A stretch of DNA of 64,000 nucleotides, taken from NCBI GenBank assembly GCA_000328365.1, contig KB297741.1, positions 66,845 to 130,844 on the forward strand. Reading direction: 5' to 3'. The translations under genes and the position numbers were made by a program. This document shows positions 10,568-23,335 of the stretch, piece by piece. This stretch comes from Capitella teleta. Taxonomy: Eukaryota; Annelida; Polychaeta; Capitellidae. The notes below the pieces were generated by a model. That model was not told where the DNA came from and did not search any database. It worked only from the letters and a program-made list of their open reading frames with translations. The first letter of the stretch is position 1, and each line of letters begins with the position of its first letter.

Positions 10568-13500
10568 CATCTACATGTATTGTCTTTTGTGTGAAATAAA
10601 TGATAAATGAAAAATAAAATTGCGGCAGTTGATCTCAAATACAATAATCTACCAATAAATGGCGGTACATCATGTTCATGATTATGTAATTTAATCCTTT
10701 GAATCATGCTCGGCCAAAATTGGGCGTGTACGGACATTTCCATAAAAGCTTATTATTAATACCGCTGCATCATATCACTCTTAACCCTGGCGGACCACGT
10801 GTCGTCACTAAGAAATCTCGGGCAAAAATCAGATGACATTGCAAATTCCAACCAATTATCGCTCAGATATCTTTTTCCTCAATCTTTGAATATCACGACG
10901 CAAGATCTCAGAAATGCATTAAGAAAGAAAGGCGAGATCACTGCGCCCGGAGGCGACTCCTTCTGGCATTTCAATGACCGGATTGAAAAGCGGTTTCTCT
11001 CTGGCAATAATACGGCACTGCGTCCATTCCACTCCTTGTAACCTCCGACTTGTGAGCAAAAATGTCTTTGCTTCTATGTCGATTGGATAACCCTCTTACT
11101 CACTCTCTTTTCTCTTCCTTTATCTAATTGTACGTGATTCATTCAATGACCATTGACGAGTGCTTTCCATGGAACACGATTCCCACAATGCCCTTTTCTG
11201 ATATATTTAATTGCTCTGTTGCGTTTGCCATATGTTCTAGCTCCTCTGTCCAGATCGAGATAGCGATGTTTATACCATATCAGGCCAGTATGAAGTCATC
11301 TCGCGACTGTGCATTCCCCAAGGTTAACTGATGTGACGTTTGATCAGATCTTAAGTCCAATGCAAGAATTTCGCCCGAAATCCAATCTGGGTTAATTCCG
11401 AGAATCCAGAGAATGCATTAGTTATAGTAGTGCGCAAATTCTGATACCTGAATGATCACATCGAATATCGGAGATATAGTGTATACAACTATACACATAA
11501 CTGGTTATCCAGGTTGGCAATACATCCTCTAAATGTAGACATACACAATTATATCGCGCACACTTTGAAGTGACATACGATTTTCTGTAATTGTACTTCA
11601 ACCAATTGTCGGGACATCTAATAATGTATCAGAATAGACATAGAATAATTGTTCTCCTCTTTCAAGTGATACCAAGGCCTCCATGAGGGCAAAACAGAGC
11701 TTTAGCGATGAAAGCATATTGAAAGAAGCAGATTTACTCAATATTATAAGCTAATTTTGTGATTCATAATTCGCGGGCTGCCAGCCTAGGCCTTATTATT
11801 TAATTGCGACAATAATTATATCATTAATCCAACCCAAGAAATCAAAATATATACGTGTTAAGAGCTGAACTCTCACTTGGATTTTTTACGCCGTTTCCGG
11901 GCTTTCAAAAGCGCACAATCTTGCTAAAATCGCCTTAGTAATACAATTTTTTGTGTGAAAAATAATATGTATTCGGGGTTTTCAGCTGTTGAGAGGTTTG
12001 ATGGTGCCTCATTTTTTGAAATTAGAACATCTTTAGCAGATAGGTACTGACAGTACTCTGTGTTGATCTGAACCAGCATACGCATTAATGGAACAGGATA
12101 GCGGAAACGGTAGCCTCATTCATATCACGATGGACGTGTAAATGTCATGCCATTATACGTCTCACGAAATTGCATTTTCGCCTCTATAAGGTAAATACAA
12201 CTGAAGTTTTTATTGTCATTGTGATTCAATATGAATCCATGCTGTAACTCACTGATTAGCAATGTGTGTTTGCAACTGTTGTCTTTAGAACTATTAAGTG
12301 ACAGGAGAGCGTGGGCGCTTGGTTGTACGGTGTCCACCGTTTGCATTTTGCGACAACATAATTTTAGCCCTCGTCACTTTATATGTATAGAATGTGCATA
12401 GCTATGTTGATTTGAAACTGGTGTTTGAAGTATTTCTATAAAATATGCATCAATTATTACCATTATTACAAAAACTAAAAATATAATATTCACATTGTAA
12501 CGGAACAAACGATATCAAATGTGGTTGAAAGTTGAAACGCAACATCACAGGTTACAAGTATGAATGAAATTATGAGGAACAGCATAGTAATGTCTTTAGC
12601 AAAAGTATACATATAGGCACGGCCTAGGGGACTCTTCTTGACCCGTTTTGATTTAAACATTTAAACTAAACAATCATAGTACTCGCTGTAACATGTGATC
12701 GAGTCATGCAGTTCATTTGAGGCATTCATCTCAGTTTTCATAACGAACTACAGTGTGTATCACTAATCGAAAACTGATCTGAGACGTTGTTCCTTGATTT
12801 CATTTCATCGTCCTTCATGTCTCGATTAAAGTGAAGACATTATAATGTGTGTGGAGTCTGCATGAGAACAGAGGTCGGTGGGAGAGATTAGATATAACGG
12901 ACTTCGTGGTGCAATTAGTTATCCAGAGGGTCAACGACCGACTTGAAGGGATCTAGCGCAAACATGAGGTGAATAACCTCTCAACACTTGCCCAGCATCT
13001 CGGGTGCATACTCTGTAGTCTCTGAACATACTTGAGAGAAGGAGATAGAGAGGAAGTGGTATGCTATTACTCCTGTGGGATTGAGATCGTCCTCTTTTCG
13101 ACTCAACCCCTCACGTAAGATGTCTCTTCTGATGCGCGTCCGTAACAAGCGTCCGATTTTTGCGGAGTGCATGATTCAGAGTATGAGTCAATGCTTTACA
13201 TGGTTCTGATATCAGTAAGTCGCTAATAACAATTGGGTAGTATTACAAATGGATCTGACGAATGGTTTGAAATAATTGTGATAGGTACGATAGAATGTTG
13301 GCCTAACAAAGCGTAATGTTTCATGAACCCACTGGGAGATTGTACATGCGAAACCCATAAAGTCGTTGCGTTTGTTGTTGTCACACGAACGCTTGCATAT
13401 CCGCTAAATAAAAATGTAAACAAGAATCAAGCATAGGTGTGAGCAAAGAATATCTTAAGTAATTGATGAGCATAAATTATAGAAACGTAGCAATAATAAT

Positions 13501-13906
13501 GGAATAATTGCAGCAATATTAGTTCACGTTGCTTACTTATGTGGTTCATTTTACATCAGAATTCTGTCACCAATAAGCAAGATGTGCGATTGTACATGAC
13601 TTTACGTTATTCTACAGTGTGTGATGAAAACCACATAGCAATAAGAAATTAAGAACACTAGAATGGTTAAAAGTTCGATACCTCAGGCAAGTATCAGCTG
13701 AAATGTGTATGCTTACAAAAGTTGACATTTTTATGGTTCGGGGTTCAGGGGTCAGCTTTGCTTCATACACTGATTTGCCATGTATAGCGGACTTTTGTAT
13801 TGCAATCAGCTAAACCTAATATCATTGCATTCACCACTAGAAAATAAAATGAAGTCATAATTAGCCAAAGTTGATTGCAATAAATACCTCATTAATAAGT
13901 AAATTC

Positions 13907-14150
13907 AAAATAATAATCGATTATGCAATAAACAGCTTTAATTATTTCAATGATCTTGAGATTCGAGAAACTTTATTTAACATCAGAATTTCGTAAGATG
14001 GGTATACTAGCAATATGCTCTGCTAATTTCAATTCCACAACCATGCAGCTTAACAACTGAGGTATTTGCATTACAAAGGTCTTAATCACTGTTACGAAAG
14101 ATCACACAAGAAAGGTGCATCTAAGAGCAACGGTAGTGCCATGCACTGCT
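13907..14150 (+). repeat. Old dispersed repeat, copy 1
   Basis: This stretch aligns with 21866-22130 in the same orientation. Shared blocks include GTAAGATG, CTAGCAAT, AATTTCAAT, AACAACTGAG, ATATTTGC versus GTATTTGC, and TAATCACT. Divergence is high with several small gaps, so both are old copies of an unnamed repeat family. It ends shortly before a LINE 3' end. Confidence 0.55.
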
Positions 14151-14199
14151 GTACATAAACTTTACTCAATACCCTTTACTCATTCGTCATTTGTTATTA

Positions 14200-14470
14200 T
14201 TCGTTCATTTAGTGTTGCTTGACCTCGCATGTGGAATTTCTTACCCATTGAACTCCGTTGTATCACAGACATTGACTCTTTTAAAACACATTTGAAGATG
14301 TATCTTTTTACAATTATTTACTGCAATTTCATTTAATTTTTAACCATACATGTGATTTTATTTGATCTCTGTGACTTCACATTTCTTACCTTATTAGCGT
14401 TTAGAGCATTCATGGATTTTACGATATAAAAAATTAATTCTTATTCTTTCTTATTCTTATTCTTATAAGT
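14200..14470 (+). mobile_element. LINE 3' end (decayed non-LTR retrotransposon)
   Basis: The frame at 14223-14336 reads PRMWNFLPIELR, then DIDSFKTHLKMYLF and a stop. This is the usual C-terminal signature of CR1/Jockey-group LINE polyproteins (W-N-x-L-P then S-F-K-x-x-L-K-x-x-L-F). It is followed by about 100 bases of AT-rich 3' UTR, ACGATATAAAAAATTAATTC and a (TTATTC)n tail (about 14437-14466), the type of short tandem tail these elements carry. Only the last 35 or so codons remain; a stop lies just before them in frame. The element is strongly 5'-truncated or decayed and is not functional. Confidence 0.7.
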
Positions 14471-17218
14471 ATAATATCAATGCACTAAATCATTTGATGT
14501 CTGTCGCTATACTTTAGCCTGATACATTTTTGAGGTAGAAGCGATCCAATTTGAAACTAAATAATCGCTGTAATTTAAACTTGACGTAAACTAACATAAG
14601 GAAAACTTTTAACTCGAAAACTTCCGTAATAAAATAGCGTTCAATTTAACTCCATCGGTTGAAAAAATATGATTATTCAACCAAAACATTTATTTTAATT
14701 GATAGGTGCGCGAAATTTCATCGTATTTGCGCGTATATAACGAAACGCTTATCTACAATTTCCGAAGCGAGCGATAAAATGGCCGCCATTGAGCAACAAG
14801 CGAGCTCTCTTGACCTTATTGCCCGCTAGTCCAAAATGCATCTCGCCAAGAGTATGCCAAGAACTCAATTATCGAATGAAACGCGGTGTCGTTCGAACTG
14901 AGAGGTCGATATTTTAGATATTTTATAGGGGAAATTAGCACAAATGTCCAGGTGTATCCATGCAGCTCTGATGCATTCATTTGTGACATTTAGTTTACAT
15001 TTAATATTATTCTTTGAATTATAGTCTTAGTAATGGGGACAACTAATTTGTTATCAGCATTAAGGGATGCGCTACAATTTCACTGCATACCACTGTGTGT
15101 TGACATACACTTGCTAACTATTGATAACATTACAGAAAAGTAATTAAATGTATATTTGCGTGCGTGTACATTACCAACCCATACATCACCCATGCCACAA
15201 CGAAAATCGAATTTCCCATGATCAATTCAAAATGCACTTCAGTCCCGAATCCCAATCTCCGTAAACCTATACAAATATTCTTGCTCCGATTGCAGAGCTT
15301 CATTCACACAAAGAGAGGTATCACTAATTCAATTTTCTAGAAGATGGCTTTGTCCATATCCAATCTTCATGTTACTCGTAATTCACAGGTCTAAATAACA
15401 GTGGTACCAATGGTCCCCCCTCTCTCTCCCTTGTTGGTGTTTTTCATAGATAGAGTCACCCATTATTGAGATTTTGGGATTTGTTGAGGAGTGCCTGCAG
15501 TTGGAGTGCAACGCAGAAATGATTCATCCATAGCTTAGCATAATCTTGTCTACTTGACATTTGTATTCAAATCTTAATCTCGGTTAATCCCCAGTGTAGC
15601 CTACTTTGGTGATATGGATGCCGTATAGTGGAAAGATAAAGCACAGGTCTGCTGGACATTGTCTCTCGATGCAAACACTGATTCATCTTTGCCATTGGCA
15701 ACAATTTCTTGGCACCTGACAATGACTATCACTGATTACCATGTAAAATGATTAGCATGTTTTTGGTTTTGTTTATTTTTATCGTGTTTTATTATTATCA
15801 TCATCTGCGGTGGTAATTGACGTGAACCAATAAGAGACTATCGTGTTTTTCTGTTTATAATAATTGAATGGTAAGTATTGAAGGGGAGAAGTTGTCCGTG
15901 ATTGCTATATTTTTTATATTTTTTATACATTTCTTGGAAATCTTGATAAAACCACATAGAGAAGTAAGGTATAATGGGCCTCTTAATGAGAACATCGAAG
16001 AACACAAAACCTGCACTGAAGAGGAGATGATGGTGTGACTTGCAACCGTTTTTCCAATATGATGCCATTTTTGGTTATCAAAGGAAGACAAAATTGTATG
16101 AGCAATCGTAGCTGGAAAAGGTAACTAAATGATGCATTGTTACAGAGCATCCCATTCAGAATATTGTTTTACAAGAGGAATGCAAATAGCGCAATGCGAG
16201 AATCGGGGTCTCCGTGTGGTGAAAATGCATACATTCAAGTTCGAAGGTTCAATACATATATGCTCTTGTGAGATCCCTGGGACTTCTACTCTACCAGAAA
16301 CATAAATTCAGAACTTTTCAGTCTGGTGAAGGCAAAATAACCCAAGTTTTCATTTGAAAATATCCACCAAATCCATAAGTAGACCTTTTACAGTGGCCCG
16401 ACAAACAAAGAGACATCTACTGGCGTCGTCTAAAATCTAAGATGTCTTAAAAATACATCTCAGCAAAAAAGCAAAGAGACTTCAATGGGTTTAATCTTCA
16501 TGGATGGGAATTCTTCATTTGTTTACTGCCAGGCGAGGTGTGCAATCATTTGACTGCAGCCCTTGTCGGGTCTCAGCAGTGCCCGATATCTGCATCCCTC
16601 TAGGGACAATACCTCTCCTAACCATCTTCCGTTCGGCCTCTGCCCTATCACGTCCATAGTCAAGGAACCTTGTGTCGCAATTTGGCCTTTGATTCACTCC
16701 CTCTTCACCTGCTTAACACAGGTGTATTGGCAGGAGATGCAGGCAGAAAGTTATAGTGAGATCCATATCTACTCCAGTGTGGGAATTGCAGTGCATTACC
16801 AATTCACAATCAAAGAAGTATAATTATAGCATATATCTACCGTTATAGATGCCACAGAAATAAAGCAGAACAGCCCCCAATGGACAAGCATAGGTCAGGA
16901 GAATTGCGAGAAAGAGCAAGACGGACATTTGACCTATCAGACGAGTACCCCGTTCATTTCGTCCGCTGACAAATGACTTATCGGAGCCAATCATAAGAAA
17001 CAGCGGGTTTAGTAATACTTTTTCGACAGTGACGTATGTTCCACGACGCGATCTGAAGTCATAAGTGACCAGTGCATATAGTGGTAACAGAATCAGGCTC
17101 TGGAAACGAGATCTTAATTCAGCAGTTTGGTGTGTGGATTGGTTCACACATCAACCGTATCACAAACGGAAACATCCATGTTCAAACGTATGGTTGTGAG
17201 TTCTGTGTCTGGCCGAAT

Positions 17219-17275
17219 GTTTTTTATTTTTTTGTTTTTTGTTTTGTTTTTTTCTTCTTTTTTTTCTGCTTTCTG
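17219..17275. repeat. T-rich tract
   Basis: T-runs interrupted by G and C; low complexity. A short open frame through it is compositional. Confidence 0.75.
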
Positions 17276-18091
17276 GGTTCATGGAACTCTAGATAACGCT
17301 TATTTATACTGACAATGCGTCTGCTTTGCTGGGGATTGTTGTGGATCCCTTCACACAATACCTCGTTCCAATCAGCTTTTCGTGGACTCAACTTGTCTAT
17401 TCCACCCTTCATTTCTAAGAACACCGAATATTGAAACATTGTCCTAGTTCCATAAGGGCAAATCGTGTTTGTTTCCATGCGCAGTGCTGCAATAAACCAG
17501 CAACATCACACATCATTGGAGCTCGTCCTTAAAACGCGATTTCGATATTTTTAATATTCACTGATTCAATAGCACTGCAATCTGAATTACCATCTGACGA
17601 ATCGATGAAATGCAGCTATAATAGTGTGACTATGTGATATTAGAGGCATTGCAAGATGATAATTATGCCATTACACATATTACAGACACGCAAGGCAACC
17701 GATGCTATTTGTATTCTATATGCAACATATAGAAATATACTCATGTGATGTTTTATGCGTTTATGTGAGCACGACATTGAAGATAACCACCATACCATTA
17801 GGATCTAATAGAAAAGGGACACCTGAGTGAATGAATAAGGAAACTGTGTTGGAATATGGGAATGGAGTAGTGTATAGTGTATAATTGTAAGTGCTTTCTT
17901 CACTTCGTGTTGATTATTAGTATGTGCCATATTTGATAAATAGCTTACTTACTTCTAGAATTAATACTGGAGCAGTCAGCTAATTATAGTTATTAGCTAA
18001 TTATAGCCATTAGTTAATTTCATAGCTACAATGGAGTTTCGGTCGGTTATCCATTAATTTATATGGCCACAGTCTTATATCAATCAATTTT

Positions 18092-18141
18092 CTATATACA
18101 CACACGGTGACACACCATCACACACACCCTCACACACACAA
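18092..18141. repeat. Imperfect (CA)n tract
   Basis: Blocks of ACACAC separated by short interruptions; imperfect dinucleotide microsatellite. Confidence 0.75.
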
Positions 18142-20708
18142 TAACGACACGAAACAGCTCGCATCAAAATTCTGAGCTGCGAGGAAGTATAAGAACATAA
18201 TGGGTCCACGGCTCGCGGAATTAAGGCTGAACCATATCAATGAACTTTGATGCAGTGACAACCTATATGGTATTTGAAACTCTCACTGTAATAGACTACT
18301 GATGAAAGTATGATAAAGCCTTGAATAACTGCTTGTTTGAGTCATGGGTGCGCATATGGCTCACTTATGGGATAACCACCATCTACATTCTGTCCGCTGC
18401 TGTCTTTGCAAGTTCACCTGTATCATGGTGTGTTTCTTTTTCGGAAGCTTCTTTGATGTCGGCCTCCTTTTAATCATGCTAGCCCATGTATAACGGAAAA
18501 GAGATGTCTGCTATAGAGCATATATGTATATTTCCCTTGCCTTGCTCTATAAACACGATGTATATAGTACGTCTCTCACTTTCGCTTTGCCACGAATCAT
18601 AGAACGGTAGTAATTCAAGAAACGACTAAAGGCCGGCATGGTATAGAGTGAAATAATAATCGCCGTTTACATGCTAAATGAATCGCAATGTAAATTTGAA
18701 TTAATGGAATATAGTTTATTTTTGTCTTAACAAGAAATTAGGAAGGGGTGTAGATATACATGCAATGCATACCATCACACATTGACATTTTTATCAAACC
18801 GACAGTTTAATATAAAATAGAACTAACCGTGCTGATGTATCGTGTGATATCAGCCTGAATCACTCACTAGTACTCAATTAAATGCACCAAAATCTCCCCA
18901 TCAGACGTTACAAACTCATCAATTCTGATCATTGATTTCGCAATCAGGGACCACAGCTTAAATGTAACACTTTCTCAAACCAGGATGTTTAGCTGCTACA
19001 AATAAATAAAATATATTGTTGATATCATGATGATGATAAACCGTGCTGATATAGGCTGATATTAATAGCTACCGTTGCATGACACAAGCCTGTTGTTGAG
19101 ATAAAGGATTCAATGATTTGATAAGGCTTGATTATTGGATACATCCGTTATGAAATATACCACTCGATCAGAAAATTCCCATTGGACAAGAGCAAAGCAA
19201 AGAGAGGATATATTTTACATGATATGGTTACATGCAAAGTGCATAGCTGCTTATGGAAGTGACAGCCTCGATGTCTCACTAACATGTTGCGCAGTTGTGT
19301 CTTGCTAGATTACACGATGCCTATCAACAAAGAACGCAGAATCTCCACATCCATGGCTATCAATTAGTATTCTCCAAAGCAACCAATGGGTTCTCGATAT
19401 TAACGCTTTCTTTATTTATATCCCGATTCTTGCTTGATCACAGCAATGTAAAGCAATCTCCAGGTTTGAGATCACCTTTGATTGCATCTGAATGGCGCCA
19501 AACGGCAATGCCTTATGATTTATGGCTGAATGAGAGCTTTGTCTTAATATCGCGTTTGGCAACCATGCCGGGGGCCACGTGTTATTCGGGATTCGTATTT
19601 ATCAAAAGCTTCATGCCATCTAACAATATATGGGTTGGTGAATTGAATAGCAGTTTCATTTCACGGCCTACTTTGGTTATGATCTGTATCGGGCTTTGCA
19701 ATATATTGTTGTATTTCGTGAAACGACAAGCTTGTTGAAGTCAATACTGGGCGTTCCAGAGGCAAACGATATATTCTTTCATTGAGTGGAAATGAACGTG
19801 AGAAACTGAATTACGGTGGAGCTAATTTTAGCTCAATGCGCGTGCCTGGCTCCTGTGTGCGCGTGTGATTACTTAACGCCTGATTTAGTGATAAATTTAA
19901 TCATGAAAATTTGAAATCGATAATTATACAATTTACGTATTTGAAATAGCATTTAGCGTTAAATTTTCAGATCACATTAGGCTTTGCAGTCGTGATCCAT
20001 GCGTTATTGTTAATTTCCTCGAAATCTACCTATTTTGCAAATATTCCTAATGCTTATTTTCCCAGGTATATGATTATTACGGACCAGGTAGATATAACTG
20101 GGTCTCATTTTAATCCTCGGTGACTTATGGCATCCGAAATAGACGCGTGATAATAGAGCAGTATCATGCATCAACTCCTGAAGGAGGAATCCTCACAACA
20201 TAACATGTTATGCGTATATGATAATGAACTTGTGATGTCGTTTTGCAGCCACGCAGGTATATAGTAGTAACCTTAGGTCTTGACGTACCCTTCTCACATA
20301 CAATCATGAAAACTTACGCCTGAGACTGACAGCCTTGTCTCTTTAAGGTCGAAGAAGTGCATAGAAAGGAAAGCCTTCGGCATGCTCCTAGACAAGTGCC
20401 TCCCATTTCGGTGCCAACATGACATGCCACTATTTCAAGCCCATGTCACAAACAGCGAATGACTTGAGAAGTTAACTGAAAATAACCATCAGTGACGATT
20501 TTGTGACAATGCGTGCGTGAAGTGGAGACGCCATCAAAATTACACATGCATGCAAGGGCAACTGACAAAAAATATCACTTGCTATCAATTATAGCAGAAT
20601 TCCAGAAAACAATTTACGAAGCCGTAAGGCGAGCAACCACATCAGACACAGGGGAGCCTCGAGGCTTAGATCTCGCCCTATTCCGTTGTCACCGACTGAC
20701 TCATCTGT

Positions 20709-21100
20709 TGTGCGCGCATGATGCGTGATGAGGTTTTACGGCTCCACCCAAACCAATCGGATGCTACGGGCGCCAGAACAGAAGGCCTGGGATCGGGGTT
20801 TCCCCCTACTCTTATCGATAAATCCCAAGGGTTCTTTATTCGGCATACCACCATAGACAGTAGTACACAGCGCCCGGCCTTGTTACGCAGTTGGGCAACA
20901 CTGCAGAGTCACCGAAGAATTACAATTATAACGAATTACAATTATAATTCACAATCATAACAATTATAACGAATTACAATTATAATTCACAATCATAATC
21001 CCGTGGCCTGATCGGGTCTCGAACCCGGGACCTCGACCCCCACGGTCGGCACAGGATTGCAGTCAGTCGGTTTAACCCACTGAGCTATTCGGTGCCCCTC
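20709..21100 (-). mobile_element. Nearly full-length tRNA-derived SINE
   Basis: On the minus strand the element starts at 21100 with GGAGGGGCACCGAATAGCTC and reads through a Pol III A box (TAGCTCAGTGGGTTA) and B box (GGTTCGAGACCC), then a body with GAACCCTTGGGATTTATCGA and a tail block with GGCGCCCGTAGC and GGGTGGAGCCGTAAAACC. A 9-base target-site duplication, CTCATCTGT on the + strand, flanks it at 20700-20708 and 21101-21109. A 38-bp AT-rich unit is repeated twice inside (20924-20999), between head and body. Fragments of the same family occur at about 4.6, 8.5, 27.5, 32.0, 41.3 and 55.3 kb. It encodes no protein and would depend on a LINE for movement. I cannot name the family. Confidence 0.85.
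20924..20999. repeat. 38-bp unit x 2 inside the SINE
   Basis: The unit at 20924-20961 is repeated at 20962-20999 with one difference at the last base. It lies between the tRNA head and the body of the SINE and contains shorter AATTAYAATTATAA repeats. It may be an expansion of a linker of the element. Confidence 0.8.
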
Positions 21101-21109
21101 CTCATCTGT

Positions 21110-21865
21110 GGTGGTGAGGGAGGAAGACACTGGGCTATATGGTATGTTAATTTTTGGCTAGTCTGAAATGCGATGCTGAATGTCGAAGAACCCCCTCCAC
21201 CTCTCATTCATGGATCTTAAACTATAATCCGAAACTTTCACAGCCTCAAAGCGGCTGAGTATAACAGGTTGCAAAAACTTTATAACAAGAAATAAAAATA
21301 TGTTGTGCCTGGACAAATGAAGTTTCTAATCGCCTAAAAGTGAAGTTTATTTTTGATTCTCTGGAACACAGAGTAAAAGGCCTTAATCACTTAATCTGAT
21401 TGTAGAGAATATGATTCGAAGTTTGGGGTAATATGATACAATTATATCACGTGAATGCCGCATCGTGTCATTACCCAGAGTACCATATCCATCCTCCTGA
21501 CCCTCATCTATGATTGAACCTTTGACTTTGGACCTTGTCTTTTGACCGAATTCTCTTTTTCTTTTTTCTTGACTCGTATTTTTGCCTCATAACTTTGTAA
21601 CAAGTCACTTGCTCTCGCAAACAATTCTATTTTTATGAACCATATTGAAATATACAGGAACATTTTGCAGACAGAAAAGCCCCTCAAATAACAAAACAAG
21701 AAATCAGTCGAAGGTTGATGTATAGAATTTTTAGGGAGAATTCCAAGGAGGAAAGTGTCGCATAAAATGATTTTCGACTAAACAAAGACGAATATAATGA
21801 AAAATGTCATTTCCTTCGAGAGCTCGACAGCATACGCTTCACTCTACTAAGAAAAGTATTAAAAT
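21110..21865. other. Non-coding stretch
   Basis: Unique AT-rich sequence; nothing recognised. Confidence 0.5.
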
Positions 21866-22130
21866 TCACAAAATTCGAAATAATCAATAATGTATCCAAT
21901 TTATTGCTTTAATTATCACCATGACGTTGAACTTCGTTGTAATTAATTAATTTTGGATCTAGTAAGATGTATATGCTAGCAATGTACTGTTGGAATTTCA
22001 ATGCCACAGCTTGCCAAACAACTGAGATATTTGCCTTTGAGTACATCGTAATCACTATTATGCAAAATTACGCAAAAACGGTGCAACCTAGCGCAGTTAT
22101 AGCCTATGCTTGTGCTTCATGTTGTCACAC
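21866..22130 (+). repeat. Old dispersed repeat, copy 2
   Basis: Homologous to 13907-14150 in the same orientation (see that entry). The open frame through it is incidental. The shared sequence may extend to about 22150, where similarity fades. Confidence 0.55.
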
Positions 22131-23109
22131 TGAATCGTTTGGTGTGAACTACAAGGCTATAGCTTCAATTAATAATGAATGGTGTTTATTCAATTAGTTT
22201 TCGCGCCAGCAAAATGAAAACCCCTAATTTACATACGTATTCATGGGCGTCCGAATAACCACCTTTTATAACCACATAGTTGGACGCGTGTGATATAGCT
22301 GTTATTTATACAATTTTCGGCACACCAGGGATTGACTGGGCGTTGTTACATATACCGGTATAATGAATGAACGCGCTGAAATCATGAGAAAAATAGCTTT
22401 CACACTAGGTTAACTGGTTCAAAGGTATTATTAACGTACAATTTGAGAAATACAACTAATCAATGACTCATAAATCAACGGAAAAAGTTGTGTATTTCTC
22501 AGGCTGATATGACTGATATGTAAAACGAATGCTCCTTTCTAAGAATCGAGAAAATAAGAGCGAACTTTTAATTACAAAAGCGCGTTCACAAATTTGTTTA
22601 ATCGAATTCGATTCCTTAAGTTACGTATTTTATGAGCTAATGAGTTTCTTGTCACTAAACTTTAATTAACTAGATTTATGAGTTTCGCGGTGATATTGTT
22701 ACAGGCAACAATAATTCTGCAATTGCGGAAATTGGGAGATCTCAATTCCGTTAATCTGCTTATCAACACAGCTGTAGCGAAATTGAGGCCAATGCACGTA
22801 GTTCGAGACACAAATGGAAAAAAAAAAATGATTACTGAGTAATGAAGGCTAACAGTGGATCAAAACTTCAATTGGAGATGGGCATTGCCATTATAATCAT
22901 TCGTGAGCATTTATGTGCATTTTGCACGTTCGTCAGATCAGCTGTCGCGCACACAAATTCGGGCATGGACAGGCACGCATGCCACAAACAAAGCGATATA
23001 TAGAATGTTTTTCTCAAAAAAAATTTTAAAAAAAATTATAAAAAATGCTATAACAAACACACAAACGAAGCGATTAAAAAAAAAATCTACAAAAAAAAAC
23101 CCTTTTTAA
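22131..23109. other. Non-coding stretch ending in an A-rich tract
   Basis: No gene recognised. From about 22999 to 23103 the + strand is very A-rich with runs of A. It ends where the GC-richer leader of exon 1B begins. Confidence 0.5.
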
Positions 23110-23335
23110 CCTATGAAATGAACAATTAGCGAACGCGGTCGCAAGCAAGAGAAGGCTTTGGTCGCAAGAGGATCTCTTTAAAACTCCACCGCGTGTCTCA
23201 TTGGCGCGCATAACAGCAGCAGCGGTGAGCTCGGCTGTGGAGTCGTCGGCGTTGGGAATCGCATTTGTGAGTTGTGAATGATCCTTCAGCTCATCGTCGC
23301 TAATACCTCACTAGCCAACGGACATCGGACATACA
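23110..23335 (+). promoter_or_regulatory. Putative promoter/5'UTR of exon 1B
   Basis: Composition changes from A-rich to GC-richer at about 23110. A TATA-like TTTAAAA lies at 23177-23183, with an initiator-like CTCATT at 23197-23202, somewhat closer than usual. A CAGCAGCAG run follows near 23214. An ATG at 23278 opens an out-of-frame reading frame that overlaps the start of the receptor frame, so either transcription starts downstream of it or it damps translation. All of this is positional inference. Confidence 0.35.

Larger units (their letters stand above)
8611..13906. other. Non-coding stretch with low-complexity tracts
   Basis: Mostly unique AT-rich sequence. It includes a pyrimidine tract (9403-9471) and a T-rich tract (10517-10567). 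No exon with family resemblance was seen; several open frames of 60-80 codons have no recognisable domain. Confidence 0.45.
14471..20699. other. Non-coding stretch
   Basis: No gene recognised. It holds a T-rich tract (17219-17275), a CA-rich tract (18092-18141) and unique AT-rich DNA. A 107-codon minus-strand frame (16824-17147) with a hydrophobic segment and a 147-codon frame without ATG (19295-19738) are not recognised. Confidence 0.45.

Noticed and set aside
19295-19738. A 147-codon open frame on the + strand
   Set aside because: It starts at a TTG, has no recognisable domain and no splice context. A frame of this length can arise by chance in 64 kb read in six frames.
21000-21100. A tRNA gene on the minus strand (A and B boxes present)
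   Set aside because: The boxes are followed by a SINE body and tail and the whole is flanked by target-site duplications; cloverleaf arms do not pair properly. It is the head of a SINE.
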